Virus record (IMG/VR): IMGVR_UViG_3300044621_002460
Coordinates: 1-23,039 of that record
Strand: one strand, 5' to 3'
DNA length: 23,039 bases
DNA from: a virus
Position 1 is the stretch's first letter. Each line of letters opens with the position of its first letter. The position numbers and the translations under genes were made by a program. The notes under the pieces were generated by a model. The model searched no databases. It was not told the DNA's origin and saw only the letters and a program-made list of their open reading frames with translations. Shown in pieces: positions 8,502 through 15,130 of the stretch.

Positions 8502-9287
8502 CTATTCGTTTTTTTCGTCATCCTCCGTTGATTCTGATTCTGATTTTTCAGGCTCTGGTTTCTCAGTTTCTGGGTTTTGCCACTGGGTTATGTCTTGCCA
8601 GAGATAGTCTTGATAGAGTTTTACTACCATAAATTGAGACATATCATTAATGTCTTGTATGGTGAAATCAACAGAAGATTTATCTTTGAGTTTAACTACC
8701 CGTCGAGGACTACCTAGAAAGTTAGCTAACAAGGCTTTATTGTAAGTTGCATAGGTTGTTTCCCGATCCTTAAATAAAGCGTTTAATTCATCGAGATAAG
8801 GCTCTACAAGTTCTATAGATTCTCTTGTTAGTTCTCTTGTTTTTTTGCGATTATTTAAAATTGATTGCTGCACGATAGCGGCGGTTTCTACTTTTTGTTC
8901 TACGCTGTCAGATTTTACCCCGTCAAGGGCATCAACCATGACCTGTTCAATTCGTTCTCGGATCGAACCATCATTGACTACTACTCCTTCAATTTCAGCA
9001 GTGGATAGTCCCGTTTTTTGCCCGATAGCTTTAATTTTCTCAAGATAAGCTTCGTCAGCTTTTTCCCGTGCCTCTAAGTATTCCTTGACTGTTTCATTTT
9101 CCTTTGGATTAATCCCGTATCGTTTTAAAAACTTGATTCCAATCTCTCCATTTTCTTCTGTAGCAATTGTGTCTATTTTTTCTAATAAAGCATCATTGCC
9201 TTCAATGTAACAAATCCATTCTTTTTTTAAAGGGAAAAAGAATGTTTCATTAAATTTCAATTTACCCAATACGCTTAACTTCGCCAT
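8502..9287 (-). CDS. Tail assembly chaperone G-like protein
   Basis: A 261-residue protein just upstream of the T-like frame and the tape measure gene, the position of lambda gpG. Such proteins coat the tape measure protein while the tail tube forms. The sequence is mostly charged and helical, with a low-complexity acidic tail (EPEKSESESTEDDEKNE). The last codons, GAC GAA AAA AAC GAA TAG, contain an in-phase A AAA AAC slippery heptamer, so a fraction of ribosomes should continue into the next frame. ATG 9287 follows an AAAAGG ribosome site and overlaps the upstream gene by 26 bases. No direct sequence similarity to gpG is claimed; context and frameshift site carry the call. Confidence 0.8.
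   Translation of the reverse strand: MAKLSVLGKLKFNETFFFPLKKEWICYIEGNDALLEKIDTIATEENGEIGIKFLKRYGINPKENETVKEYLEAREKADEAYLEKIKAIGQKTGLSTAEIEGVVVNDGSIRERIEQVMVDALDGVKSDSVEQKVETAAIVQQSILNNRKKTRELTRESIELVEPYLDELNALFKDRETTYATYNKALLANFLGSPRRVVKLKDKSSVDFTIQDINDMSQFMVVKLYQDYLWQDITQWQNPETEKPEPEKSESESTEDDEKNE
8508..8526 (-). promoter_or_regulatory. Programmed -1 ribosomal frameshift signal
   Basis: Reading the minus strand, GGAGG (8526-8522) is followed after seven bases by the heptamer A AAA AAC (8514-8508), in the X XXY YYZ phase of the upstream gene and three bases before its TAG. A Shine-Dalgarno-like element shortly before a slippery A-run is the known stimulatory layout in E. coli dnaX. Slippage joins the frame to the T-like frame, which is open from 8508 to 8059. 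Confidence 0.85.
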
Positions 9288-9543
9288 TTATTTTTACCTT
9301 TTGATTTCTTTTTGCACTTTGTTCAGTATTTAGCCACAGAGGATCAAGGGTTACAGATACTTGTATTCTTTTTTGATTTTCTGTTCCGTCTGGTGGCTCG
9401 ATTAATATCTTTTCTTGCTGACTTATTTCTCGATCAAACGTACCGAAAGAAAACCAGAGGTAATTATTGATTATTCTAGAATTGACTAACATTACCTCTT
9501 GGTCTTCATCGACAAGAAGTTTAACTATTTTAATTGAGGTCAT
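9262..9543 (-). CDS. Small tail-operon protein of unknown function
   Basis: A 93-residue protein that I do not recognise. It overlaps the upstream tube gene by 14 bases and the downstream chaperone gene by 26 bases, so it is translationally coupled within the tail operon. The composition suggests a small beta-rich fold (alternating hydrophobic strands such as QEVMLVNSRI and RIQVSVTLDPLW). No ribosome site is obvious before ATG 9543, which fits coupling. Its place between tube and chaperone suggests a minor tail or tube-associated role, but nothing in the sequence proves it. Confidence 0.7.
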   Translation of the reverse strand: MTSIKIVKLLVDEDQEVMLVNSRIINNYLWFSFGTFDREISQQEKILIEPPDGTENQKRIQVSVTLDPLWLNTEQSAKRNQKVKINGEVKRIG

Positions 9544-10270
9544 CAGCTACATTAGGAGAGAATGGCGACGTTGCCATCGGTTTAATGTCAAACACATTGC
9601 CACTAATAGTTAGAGTTACGTTTCCTTGTAGGAAATTACCTTTTTCACCACTAACATTTTGGCTAACATTTGTCTGAAAACCTAAGCCGCCGCGCTGTCC
9701 CATATAGACAATTTCAAGGTAAATTCGATCACCTTTTTGCTCTGCGGCCTTTATGATTTCAAGTCCAGGATCACCAAATACAAGCGCACCCGATACCGAC
9801 CCAGTACTCATGATTTCGGAGATAAATTTCTCCACCGCCATTTCACAAAAGACGGAATCAGTAACCTCAGTAGAGGAGGTGTCAACGTTAAAGGTCTTGG
9901 CACTCACAAAAGGAACCCAGGATTTAATCGTGCATTTTTGAGCGGGAGTCGCAAGGGCAGCAGCAATTTTGGAAGGTTCGATCTGGATTGCTGTCTGAGT
10001 TAGCGTTGTCGTTTTTGTTCGGACAATTACATAATCACCGGCAGTCCCCACATAAATTAAAGTGCCAGCATATAAAATTCGGCCAAAACCCCCAGTCGCC
10101 ACGGTAAGAGTGGAATCACCTAAGACGATTGCACCACCTAAATCGGCTACTCGTGTGGAAGGTCCCTCTCCAAAACCATAAGGGCTAGAGATAAAAAATC
10201 GCGTATCACGGCTAGGGGTGAGGTTGTCACTCCGATTTAATTCTAGAATTTGATTCGACATTCTGATCAC
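9530..10270 (-). CDS. Probable major tail tube protein
   Basis: A 246-residue, glycine- and threonine-rich, beta-strand-rich protein without membrane segments. It lies two genes upstream of the tail chaperone and directly after the tail terminator candidate, where major tail tube proteins sit in lambda/HK97-like phages. The C-terminal half (EIVYMGQRGG, then GNVTLTISG) has the alternating pattern of tube beta barrels. The start is GTG 10270 or ATG 10261; neither has a strong ribosome site, and ATG 10261 would give a 243-residue protein beginning MSNQILEL. A 53-base gap upstream is the largest inside the tail operon and could hold an extra promoter for this abundant protein. Function is inferred from context. 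Confidence 0.65.
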   Translation of the reverse strand: MIRMSNQILELNRSDNLTPSRDTRFFISSPYGFGEGPSTRVADLGGAIVLGDSTLTVATGGFGRILYAGTLIYVGTAGDYVIVRTKTTTLTQTAIQIEPSKIAAALATPAQKCTIKSWVPFVSAKTFNVDTSSTEVTDSVFCEMAVEKFISEIMSTGSVSGALVFGDPGLEIIKAAEQKGDRIYLEIVYMGQRGGLGFQTNVSQNVSGEKGNFLQGNVTLTISGNVFDIKPMATSPFSPNVADDLN

Positions 10271-10323
10271 TGACTAAACTTTTCTAGTTACATTGTACTA
10301 TAAAAGATTAGTAAATGTGTACT

Positions 10324-10773
10324 CTAGAAGCCTAAAAGCCTAGCAGTAGTGATTTTAAAGGTCACTTTTGGTCTGATAATCCCCTCAGAAGTTTTGGTAT
10401 AGGGGGTTAGGCGCGGCTGATCTAGAAAATTCCAGTAGCGAGATGATTTAAGTCTCTCGATCACCGGTGTTAAGGATTTCTCTAGATTGTACTGTTTCAA
10501 GGTAATGCAATAGTTATTTATGCCTACGGTGTAACCCAATAGGTTTTCGTGATAGGGGTCGGGTTCTCTCTGAATAATTGCCTCAATTCCACTATTGGGC
10601 TTTACTTTATAGTTAGGGGGTAATTCAGGGGGCTCTACCCAAATAGCATCAATTTCTTTTAAATTTTGCCCTGTAGGGCTTGTTATTTCGTATTTACCTA
10701 AGTCAGTACCGATAAGTATCTTTAAATTGTTTCTAATACCTAATAAAATATCTCTTAATTCTGATTCACTCAT
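10324..10773 (-). CDS. Probable tail terminator or head-tail completion protein
   Basis: A 149-residue protein between the HK97-gp10-like gene and the tube candidate. In many siphophages this slot encodes the tail terminator (lambda gpU type), a ring protein that stops tube polymerisation. An N-terminal helix (MSESELRDILLGIRNNL) and a strand-rich body ending PKVTFKITTARLLGF are compatible with that fold. An AAGGA ribosome site lies about eight bases before ATG 10773, and the start overlaps the upstream gene by 8 bases. I cannot separate terminator from another connector by sequence. Confidence 0.5.
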   Translation of the reverse strand: MSESELRDILLGIRNNLKILIGTDLGKYEITSPTGQNLKEIDAIWVEPPELPPNYKVKPNSGIEAIIQREPDPYHENLLGYTVGINNYCITLKQYNLEKSLTPVIERLKSSRYWNFLDQPRLTPYTKTSEGIIRPKVTFKITTARLLGF

Positions 10774-11164
10774 TTAATTTTTCCTTTAAGATTTCACTAT
10801 AAGCCTCAATTGGATTATAATCCTCTATAGCCGTGTCGATAAATGGGCGGGCGGGAACATCTGTCACAGTCCCATCGTTACGCTCTATTTGATACCCTTC
10901 ATGGACAAGAGCGGCATGATCAGCAGTGTAACCGATTACTTTATAAGTATCCGATACATCTTCAATAAATTGGCTATTTTTTAGCTCACCTGTATCTACA
11001 ATGTCCCGAGGTGAGCCGACTACACTGCCATTTTTTCGTACGGTTTCCCGTGGCCAGTTCCATTTAGTATCTTCTATCTGAAAGTTAATCTCTTGGGCAA
11101 ATTCGGACACCATTTCCCCAAAAGCTTCAGTAGCTAAGTCTTTTCCTAGATTCCAGTTAATCAT
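10766..11164 (-). CDS. HK97-gp10-like head-tail connector / neck protein
   Basis: A 132-residue protein with the hallmarks of the HK97 gp10 family: a mid-protein RDIVDTGELKNSQ segment, then ADHAALVHEGY and a C-terminal VPARPFIDTAIED. Family members lie between head connectors and tail tube genes and take part in joining head and tail. It is the first gene of the leftward tail operon. Its ATG lies one base after the U-tract of a strong terminator hairpin, so there is no room for a normal ribosome site; a later start such as Met18 is possible but would remove part of the N-terminal helix. Confidence 0.8.
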   Translation of the reverse strand: MINWNLGKDLATEAFGEMVSEFAQEINFQIEDTKWNWPRETVRKNGSVVGSPRDIVDTGELKNSQFIEDVSDTYKVIGYTADHAALVHEGYQIERNDGTVTDVPARPFIDTAIEDYNPIEAYSEILKEKLNE

Positions 11165-11165
11165 T

Positions 11166-11198
11166 AAAAAATAGCTGTAAGTTATCCTTACAGCTATT
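11166..11198 (-). terminator. Intrinsic terminator directly before the tail operon
   Basis: Arms aatagctgtaag (11170-11181) and cttacagctatt (11187-11198) pair perfectly around a 5-base loop. On the minus strand the stem runs into TTTTTT (11171-11166), then A, then the ATG of the first tail gene. It would end transcription from the accessory genes to the right. Confidence 0.85.
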
Positions 11199-11221
11199 AT
11201 AACAATTTATTTTTATTGGTT

Positions 11222-11431
11222 TTAGGGAGTGTTTTTTTGTTTTTTTTTCAACCGATAACGACGACATCTTTCGGCGTTAGTCATTGAATCAGGGTGGGGA
11301 GGTTTTCCTGCCGGATTGCCAGTAAAATGATGATTGCAATCCTTACAGCGATAACGCTGTTTTCCTGACACAGAGAACCCTTTTTTAGAGATTCTCTGTG
11401 ATTGACATTTGGGACAATTAAAGAACTCCAT
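11222..11431 (-). CDS. Small IS1-InsA-like zinc-ribbon protein
   Basis: A 69-residue protein with a zinc ribbon Cys6-x2-Cys9-x19-Cys29-x2-Cys32. The stretch between the pairs (GFSVSGKQRYRCKDC) closely follows the N-terminal zinc finger of IS1-family InsA, which binds transposon ends. No transposase catalytic domain or IS ends are nearby. A basic tail follows (NAERCRRYRLKKKQKN), so it probably binds nucleic acid. It overlaps the end of the upstream gene by 14 bases and is the last gene before the terminator at 11166-11198. This could be a captured transposase domain serving as a phage regulator (inference). Confidence 0.75.
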   Translation of the reverse strand: MEFFNCPKCQSQRISKKGFSVSGKQRYRCKDCNHHFTGNPAGKPPHPDSMTNAERCRRYRLKKKQKNTP

Positions 11432-12080
11432 AATCTCCTAGTGTAAACATAGCCTCTATGTCTCCTTTTTTTGCTTTTGCTTTTGCTTCTGCTATTGCTT
11501 GACGATCTTTCTCATTCTGTTTTCTTGTTTTGTCGTCCATTTTACGATAAGCTTTTTCAGCTTCTTTGAAACCTTTAAAAACCGAAACGCTACCCCATAC
11601 TTCGGTCTGATAGCAATCTTGGAATAAACCAGATTGTAAATCTTTTTTAATTTTAAAGATAATTCTCTCGAAAATGGTGTCAGTAACAGCACCCTCAAAA
11701 CCGACTACATAAAAGGATTTTCCGTTAACAGATAAATGTGCTATACAAGCGGCGCGCCCAGTATTGACACAGCCTAACGATTCCGCTCCTACTACATAAC
11801 TTAGGTGGCGAGATAACTTGTGTTGTAAAGACTGCTCTTTACTGGTCGTCGCTTGTTTTTTGACAGTCTTAACTCGATTGACTGTGACATTGTATGTCTG
11901 TAGTTTTTCCATATATTTTTCTGACCAAGCCTTAGCCGCTTCATAGCTACGGCGGTAAGACACTTTATCATCAGGAAAATAGCAAAACCATTTATCTTTA
12001 TTGACACCAATACCTTTTTTAATTTCAACTTTTTCTGCTACTGCAACGTAGTGACCAGGTGCTTGTCTGTTAAATTTCAT
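11418..12080 (-). CDS. Unrecognised 220-residue phage protein
   Basis: I do not recognise this protein. An upstream ATG at 12107 is in frame, but ATG 12080 is chosen because AAAAGAGG lies five bases before it; this gives 220 residues starting MKFNRQAPGHYVAVAEK. The middle holds a small hydrophobic core (SLGCVNTGRAACIAHL, then FYVVGFEGAVTDTIF) and the C-terminus is a Lys/Glu/Ala-rich helix. It follows its own promoter at 12114-12142, which lacks the operator shared by its neighbours, and it is cotranscribed with the zinc-ribbon gene. Confidence 0.75.
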   Translation of the reverse strand: MKFNRQAPGHYVAVAEKVEIKKGIGVNKDKWFCYFPDDKVSYRRSYEAAKAWSEKYMEKLQTYNVTVNRVKTVKKQATTSKEQSLQHKLSRHLSYVVGAESLGCVNTGRAACIAHLSVNGKSFYVVGFEGAVTDTIFERIIFKIKKDLQSGLFQDCYQTEVWGSVSVFKGFKEAEKAYRKMDDKTRKQNEKDRQAIAEAKAKAKKGDIEAMFTLGDYGVL

Positions 12081-12113
12081 CGTAACCTCTTTTGTGTTTG
12101 TTGGCATATAACC

Positions 12114-12142
12114 AATATAACAGGTATATGTTTGTATGTCAA
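12114..12142 (-). promoter_or_regulatory. Sigma70-type promoter for the 220-residue gene
   Basis: On the minus strand TTGACA (12142-12137), a 17-base spacer and TATATT (12119-12114). A GTTTGACAAAC palindrome lies just upstream and could be an operator. It lacks the TTCTCCCA/TGGGAGAA repeat of the five promoters to the right, so it is likely controlled differently. Confidence 0.75.
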
Positions 12143-12270
12143 GTAGTTTGTCAAACTTTTTTATTATCTTTTTGTAGTTCGTAGATTTACCTATGGTTAC
12201 ACTGATCGCAGAACTGCCAAAAATCTCGGAAAATTAAGCCAATAAAGTAATCACACACTTTTTGACGGAT

Positions 12271-12343
12271 GATAACTGATAACTGATAACTGACAACTGA
12301 TAACTGATAACTGATAACTGACAACTGATAACTGACAACTGAT
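12271..12343. repeat. Heptamer tandem array GATAACT (10 units)
   Basis: Ten head-to-tail 7-base units; units 4, 8 and 10 are GACAACT, the others GATAACT. The array begins at the stop codon of the 47-residue gene and fills its 3' flank. Shorter arrays of the same unit occur at 12584-12599, 13690-13717 and 14122-14145. Heptameric tandem repeats are a known feature of cyanobacterial intergenic DNA. Confidence 0.9.
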
Positions 12344-12486
12344 TACAGCATCGGATATTTGTCTAGTACTGTTTGTACTTTCTGATCTAAAGATTGAGTT
12401 ATTTGCTCAATCTCTTCGCGGAAAGTTTGAGCCTTTTTAATTTTAGGAATTTGTGTTGTTTCGATTAGTTGTTTATCGTTAGACAT
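12343..12486 (-). CDS. 47-residue protein under the shared promoter-operator
   Basis: A small frame starting ATG TCT AAC at 12486, with GAGG about nine bases upstream, and ending TAA at 12343. The product begins MSNDKQLIETTQIPKIKK and continues with an amphipathic helix (FREEIEQITQSLDQKVQTV); it has no Cys or membrane segment. It is preceded at the usual distance by one copy of the 63-bp promoter-operator, and the ribosome-site context (CACACGAGGTA) matches that of the 319-residue gene, which supports a real gene. Function unknown. Confidence 0.75.
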   Translation of the reverse strand: MSNDKQLIETTQIPKIKKAQTFREEIEQITQSLDQKVQTVLDKYPML

Positions 12487-12519
12487 GACTTAGTACCTCG
12501 TGTGTTTTGGTTACTTCCT

Positions 12520-12582
12520 ATTGTGGATCATTCTCCCAGAAATGTCAACTATCTGGGAGAATCTTTTTTGAACAAGTGTACT
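12520..12582 (-). promoter_or_regulatory. Promoter-operator copy A
   Basis: Minus strand: AGTAC box at 12582-12578; an 11-bp perfect inverted repeat (attctcccaga 12530-12540 and tctgggagaat 12552-12562); -35 TTGACA (12548-12543) between the arms; 17-base spacer; -10 CACAAT (12525-12520). It points to the 47-residue gene. A repressor bound to the repeat would cover the -35 box. Confidence 0.85.
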
Positions 12583-12604
12583 ACTGATAACTGATAACTA
12601 GAAG

Positions 12605-13564
12605 CTAACTAATCTCTAAGTCGTTAGCGTCAGCAAAGTCATAGATGTCCATGTACCAGTCTGACCATTCATCAGGGTCAGACAAATTGACTTTATCGAC
12701 TGCCCACCGTCTCGAAAAATATAGTCCTGCTTTCCACTTGTCAGGATATGGATGCTTTGCTTTTTCGGTATCGTTGGGAGTAAGAATAAACTGGAGAATG
12801 TCTTTTCCCCATTTACCTTTTTTGATATTGTAAAAACAGGATAAGGCATCAATTAAGTCATCACACTCTTGTTGGTAGCCAGCAAAGTTTTCTGGTAATT
12901 TAAATTTAGGTTTTTTAGCCTTGTTATCCGTCAGCTTAGGTTCTGGTTTGGTTTCTGGTTGATTGGTTTTTAGTTGCTTATTTTCCTGTTCCAGTTGATG
13001 AATACGCGTATGTAATTGAGTAACAGATTCGTTTAGAACTGTTATTTGATCTGTTTCTTTTTGCAGTAGAGAAACTGTGCATTCAAGATCGTGTATTCGC
13101 TGCTTTAAGGCTTCCTTTTCAATCCATGCTTTATTGAACTCTTGGTATTCTAAGTCAGGTTCACTTAACAAACAATCAACTTCGTCAGGTTCACCCCACA
13201 ACAAATCAACGAGCGCAACCTGTCTTTTTTCAGAGAAAGATAACTCATTATCGGTCTTTAGTTGGTTGTCACTTCTTTGATCCTCTTGTGGGGTGTACTT
13301 GCAATGATCTAAATAGTCCCATAGTCCATAGGGAAAAAGAAACTCTCGATCTTCTTGACTAAAATTTTCTAGTGCGTCAAAAAGCTTTTGAGTGTCATAG
13401 TCCGCAACAGATAAACCCTGTCTTTTGACTGTAACATAATCACCGTTATCGGTGACGCTTAGTATTCCGTGGTTTCCCTCAAAGTATCTTTGGTTAATTT
13501 GATTAAGATTGTCTCCAATACGCTTAATAACTGTATCTCTTTCGTAGAATTCGATAGAAGTCAT
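12605..13564 (-). CDS. Unrecognised 319-residue coiled-coil protein
   Basis: I do not recognise a family. The N-terminal third is acidic and mixed alpha/beta; residues about 145-205 form a heptad coiled coil (LKQRIHDLECTVSLLQKE and LHTRIHQLEQENKQL), then a Lys/Pro-rich linker, then a C-terminal globular part rich in Trp and Asp (KGKWGKDILQF, DEWSDWYMDIYDF). No catalytic motif is seen. ATG 13564 follows CACGAGG by nine bases and is driven by promoter-operator copy B. The coiled coil suggests an oligomeric or scaffold role, as in single-strand-binding or host-takeover proteins, but this is a guess. Confidence 0.8.
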   Translation of the reverse strand: MTSIEFYERDTVIKRIGDNLNQINQRYFEGNHGILSVTDNGDYVTVKRQGLSVADYDTQKLFDALENFSQEDREFLFPYGLWDYLDHCKYTPQEDQRSDNQLKTDNELSFSEKRQVALVDLLWGEPDEVDCLLSEPDLEYQEFNKAWIEKEALKQRIHDLECTVSLLQKETDQITVLNESVTQLHTRIHQLEQENKQLKTNQPETKPEPKLTDNKAKKPKFKLPENFAGYQQECDDLIDALSCFYNIKKGKWGKDILQFILTPNDTEKAKHPYPDKWKAGLYFSRRWAVDKVNLSDPDEWSDWYMDIYDFADANDLEIS

Positions 13565-13599
13565 AGCTTGTTACCTCGTGTGTTTGTTTGCCTAGTCTT

Positions 13600-13662
13600 A
13601 TCTTACAAAATTCTCCCAATAAAGTCAAGTATGTGGGAGAATTATTTCTGAACGTTTGTACT
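13600..13662 (-). promoter_or_regulatory. Promoter-operator copy B
   Basis: AGTAC box 13662-13658; operator arms attctccca (13610-13618) and tgggagaat (13634-13642); -35 TTGACT (13628-13623); 17-base spacer; -10 TAAGAT (13605-13600), the best -10 of the set. It drives the 319-residue gene. Outside the conserved boxes it differs from copies A and C, so it is not simply a recent copy. Confidence 0.85.
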
Positions 13663-13689
13663 ACTTGTTAATCCCAAATAGTTGATGAT

Positions 13690-13717
13690 GATAACTGATA
13701 ACTGATAACTGATAATT
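13690..13717. repeat. Heptamer array GATAACT (3 units plus GATAATT)
   Basis: Four 7-base units between the stop of the DUF6876-like gene and promoter-operator copy B. It is the same unit as the array at 12271-12343. Confidence 0.85.
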
Positions 13718-13722
13718 GGTGA

Positions 13723-14091
13723 TTAATACTCACTAGGGAGAATTAAAACACCTTGCCCGGTTCCCATATCACACAAATAAAGAGTGATTCCTGGAATGGG
13801 AAAATCGGTCAAAGGTATCTTTTGAGTGATTACGGGTTCATCTGTATCTCGCTCGCAGATAAGAGATGCTGACTGATCAGGATTAACTTTTAACTTCCAA
13901 AATTGAATCTGACTTAAATCTTGATTGCTTTTAATAATGGGTTCACTTTGCCACGAAGCAATCGCATCAAGTAACCAATAGGCTCCGTTTTTCGCTAAAT
14001 ACTTGACTCCGTCAGTATATAAAAAAGGGTAGTTTTTATTACTGTAGTAATTTTCTGTGCTACTGAATTGATCAAGATTTTCTAGGTTCAT
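13723..14091 (-). CDS. DUF6876-like phage protein
   Basis: A 122-residue protein that I match from memory to the DUF6876 family: a LDQFSSTENYY start, then YTDGVKYLAKNGAYWLLDAIASWQ, a central FWKLKV strand, TDFPIPGITLYLCD, and a family-typical LILPSEY end (here at the extreme C-terminus). Length agrees with the family. The family is found in phages and mobile DNA; its function is unknown to me. AGGAG lies eight bases before ATG 14091. The leader between promoter-operator copy C and this gene contains a heptamer array. Confidence 0.8.
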   Translation of the reverse strand: MNLENLDQFSSTENYYSNKNYPFLYTDGVKYLAKNGAYWLLDAIASWQSEPIIKSNQDLSQIQFWKLKVNPDQSASLICERDTDEPVITQKIPLTDFPIPGITLYLCDMGTGQGVLILPSEY

Positions 14092-14121
14092 TTTGTTACT
14101 CCTAATTGCTTACTGTTTACC

Positions 14122-14145
14122 GATAACTGATAACTGATAACTGAT
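14122..14145. repeat. Heptamer array GATAACT (3 units)
   Basis: Three units plus GAT lie in the 5' leader of the DUF6876-like gene, between its promoter-operator and its ribosome site. Here the repeat would be part of the transcript. Confidence 0.85.
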
Positions 14146-14165
14146 GTGTGTTTTGGTTACTTTTT

Positions 14166-14228
14166 ATTGTGGATCATTCTCCCAGAAATGTCAACTATCT
14201 GGGAGAATTATTTCTGAGCATTTGTACT
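14166..14228 (-). promoter_or_regulatory. Promoter-operator copy C
   Basis: AGTAC box 14228-14224; 11-bp operator arms attctcccaga (14176-14186) and tctgggagaat (14198-14208); -35 TTGACA (14194-14189); 17-base spacer; -10 CACAAT (14171-14166). It drives the DUF6876-like gene. The last codons and TAA stop of the upstream zinc-finger gene are embedded in its AGTAC-to-operator part. Operator and spacer are identical to copy A. Confidence 0.85.
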
Positions 14229-14588
14229 ACGTCTTTGTTTGTAGCGTTGGTGTTGAGATTGTTTCCGCTTAGGATCAAGTTCTCGATGTTCCAAGCAGTA
14301 CCCAGATTTGTTTCGGGTATTAAGTGCTGTAAATTTACCCAAAACTAAGCAGGCAGCACAATATTTAGTTTCAGAGATAACTGCTTCTGTAGAAAAGTTG
14401 ATTCCTTTTTTTGCGATTATCTGAGGAGGCTTATCACAGACTAAAGCTACTCTTGTCAAACCTATGCCCGATAAAGAGTAATCTTGTAGCTTAACAAGAC
14501 TTAAGTTAGTGTCAGTATTGTCGATTTTCTGAATAGAAGATTTTAAAACCTCAAAATCTTCTAATTTAAGAGACAAGATTAAGATCAT
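14208..14588 (-). CDS. Putative zinc-binding protein, 126 residues
   Basis: The N-terminal half is an unrecognised alpha/beta region (MILILSLKLEDFEVLKSS). The C-terminal half holds a treble-clef or knuckle-like motif KYCAACLVLGK...SGYCLEHR, that is Cys-x2-Cys, about 17 residues, Cys-x2-His, followed by a very basic tail (KRKQSQHQRYKQRRS). This fits a small nucleic-acid-binding protein. It has no promoter-operator of its own and probably follows the 127-residue gene from copy D, past a weak hairpin at 14614-14635. No ribosome site is clear at ATG 14588. The final codons lie within promoter-operator copy C of the next gene. Confidence 0.75.
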   Translation of the reverse strand: MILILSLKLEDFEVLKSSIQKIDNTDTNLSLVKLQDYSLSGIGLTRVALVCDKPPQIIAKKGINFSTEAVISETKYCAACLVLGKFTALNTRNKSGYCLEHRELDPKRKQSQHQRYKQRRSTNAQK

Positions 14589-14613
14589 AGTGGTTTTTGT
14601 TAGTGTTAATATG

Positions 14614-14635
14614 AAACGGGAAATTATCCCCGTTT
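14614..14635. terminator. Weak hairpin between two small genes, possible attenuating terminator
   Basis: Arms aaacggg (14614-14620) and cccgttt (14629-14635) pair around an 8-base loop. It lies just after the stop of the 127-residue gene. The minus-strand tail (TTTCATATT) is a poor U-tract, so partial readthrough into the zinc-finger gene is likely. Confidence 0.45.
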
Positions 14636-14650
14636 TGACTTAGTTGCTTA

Positions 14651-15034
14651 TTACCAAATGCTATAAAAGTGATAACCGCCTTTTATAGCCTCTACGCCAC
14701 TGAAATGGGCGTTATTGTGTTTGTAAGCGGCGTATATCTCTTTTTCCGTCGGCAACTCTAGGGACAAATCAACTAAAGCCGTCACGCTGTAGAGTGTGTC
14801 ATGACATCCGCGAGCTAAACCCCCCGCAGGAACCTTAACTAGCTCTGAGACATAGATAGTGGTGTAATTTAGAACGTCAGTCATATTATGACCGTGTTTT
14901 GCCTGAATAGCTTTTGCTATAAAACTAGCAATTGTGTGACTTCTCCAGTACCATCCGTGGGGACCGATGTAACCATCTTCGTAAATACGAAGTTTGCTGG
15001 CTTTAAACTTTTTAAATCCAGTTTTTGTGTTCAT
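14651..15034 (-). CDS. Unrecognised 127-residue protein
   Basis: I do not recognise this protein. It is aromatic-rich with a compact look: a basic N-terminus (MNTKTGFKKFKASKLRIYED), GYIGPHGWYWRSHTIASFIAKAI, a central helix-strand region, and a Gly/Tyr/Trp end (KGGYHFYSIW). Scattered His residues (HGHN, RGCHDTL, HNNAHFSG) do not form a known catalytic motif. It starts at ATG 15034 with a GGAAAAG site upstream and is driven by promoter-operator copy D. Confidence 0.75.
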   Translation of the reverse strand: MNTKTGFKKFKASKLRIYEDGYIGPHGWYWRSHTIASFIAKAIQAKHGHNMTDVLNYTTIYVSELVKVPAGGLARGCHDTLYSVTALVDLSLELPTEKEIYAAYKHNNAHFSGVEAIKGGYHFYSIW

Positions 15035-15067
15035 GATTGTTACTTTTCCGTGTTTTGGTTACTTTCT

Positions 15068-15130
15068 ATTGTGGATCGTTCTCCCAATAAAGTCAATAGA
15101 TTGGGAGAATCTTTTTTGAGCAGATGTACT
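15068..15130 (-). promoter_or_regulatory. Promoter-operator copy D
   Basis: AGTAC box 15130-15126; 10-bp operator arms ttctcccaat (15079-15088) and attgggagaa (15100-15109); -35 TTGACT (15096-15091); 17-base spacer; -10 CACAAT (15073-15068). It drives the 127-residue gene. The AGTAC box directly abuts the terminator of the gene to the right, which isolates the two units. Confidence 0.85.

Noticed and set aside
10271-10323. Possible promoter in the 53-base gap before the tail tube gene
   Set aside because: TATAGT and TACAAT occur on the minus strand but no -35 lies at an acceptable distance, so I did not list it.
11222-11431. Zinc-ribbon gene considered as the remnant of an inserted IS1 element
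   Set aside because: The frame is intact, overlaps its neighbour as in an operon, and no terminal inverted repeats or InsB frame are seen.
12271-12343. Heptamer array considered as a CRISPR or coding repeat
   Set aside because: Units are contiguous 7-mers without spacers, and the region lies after a stop codon.
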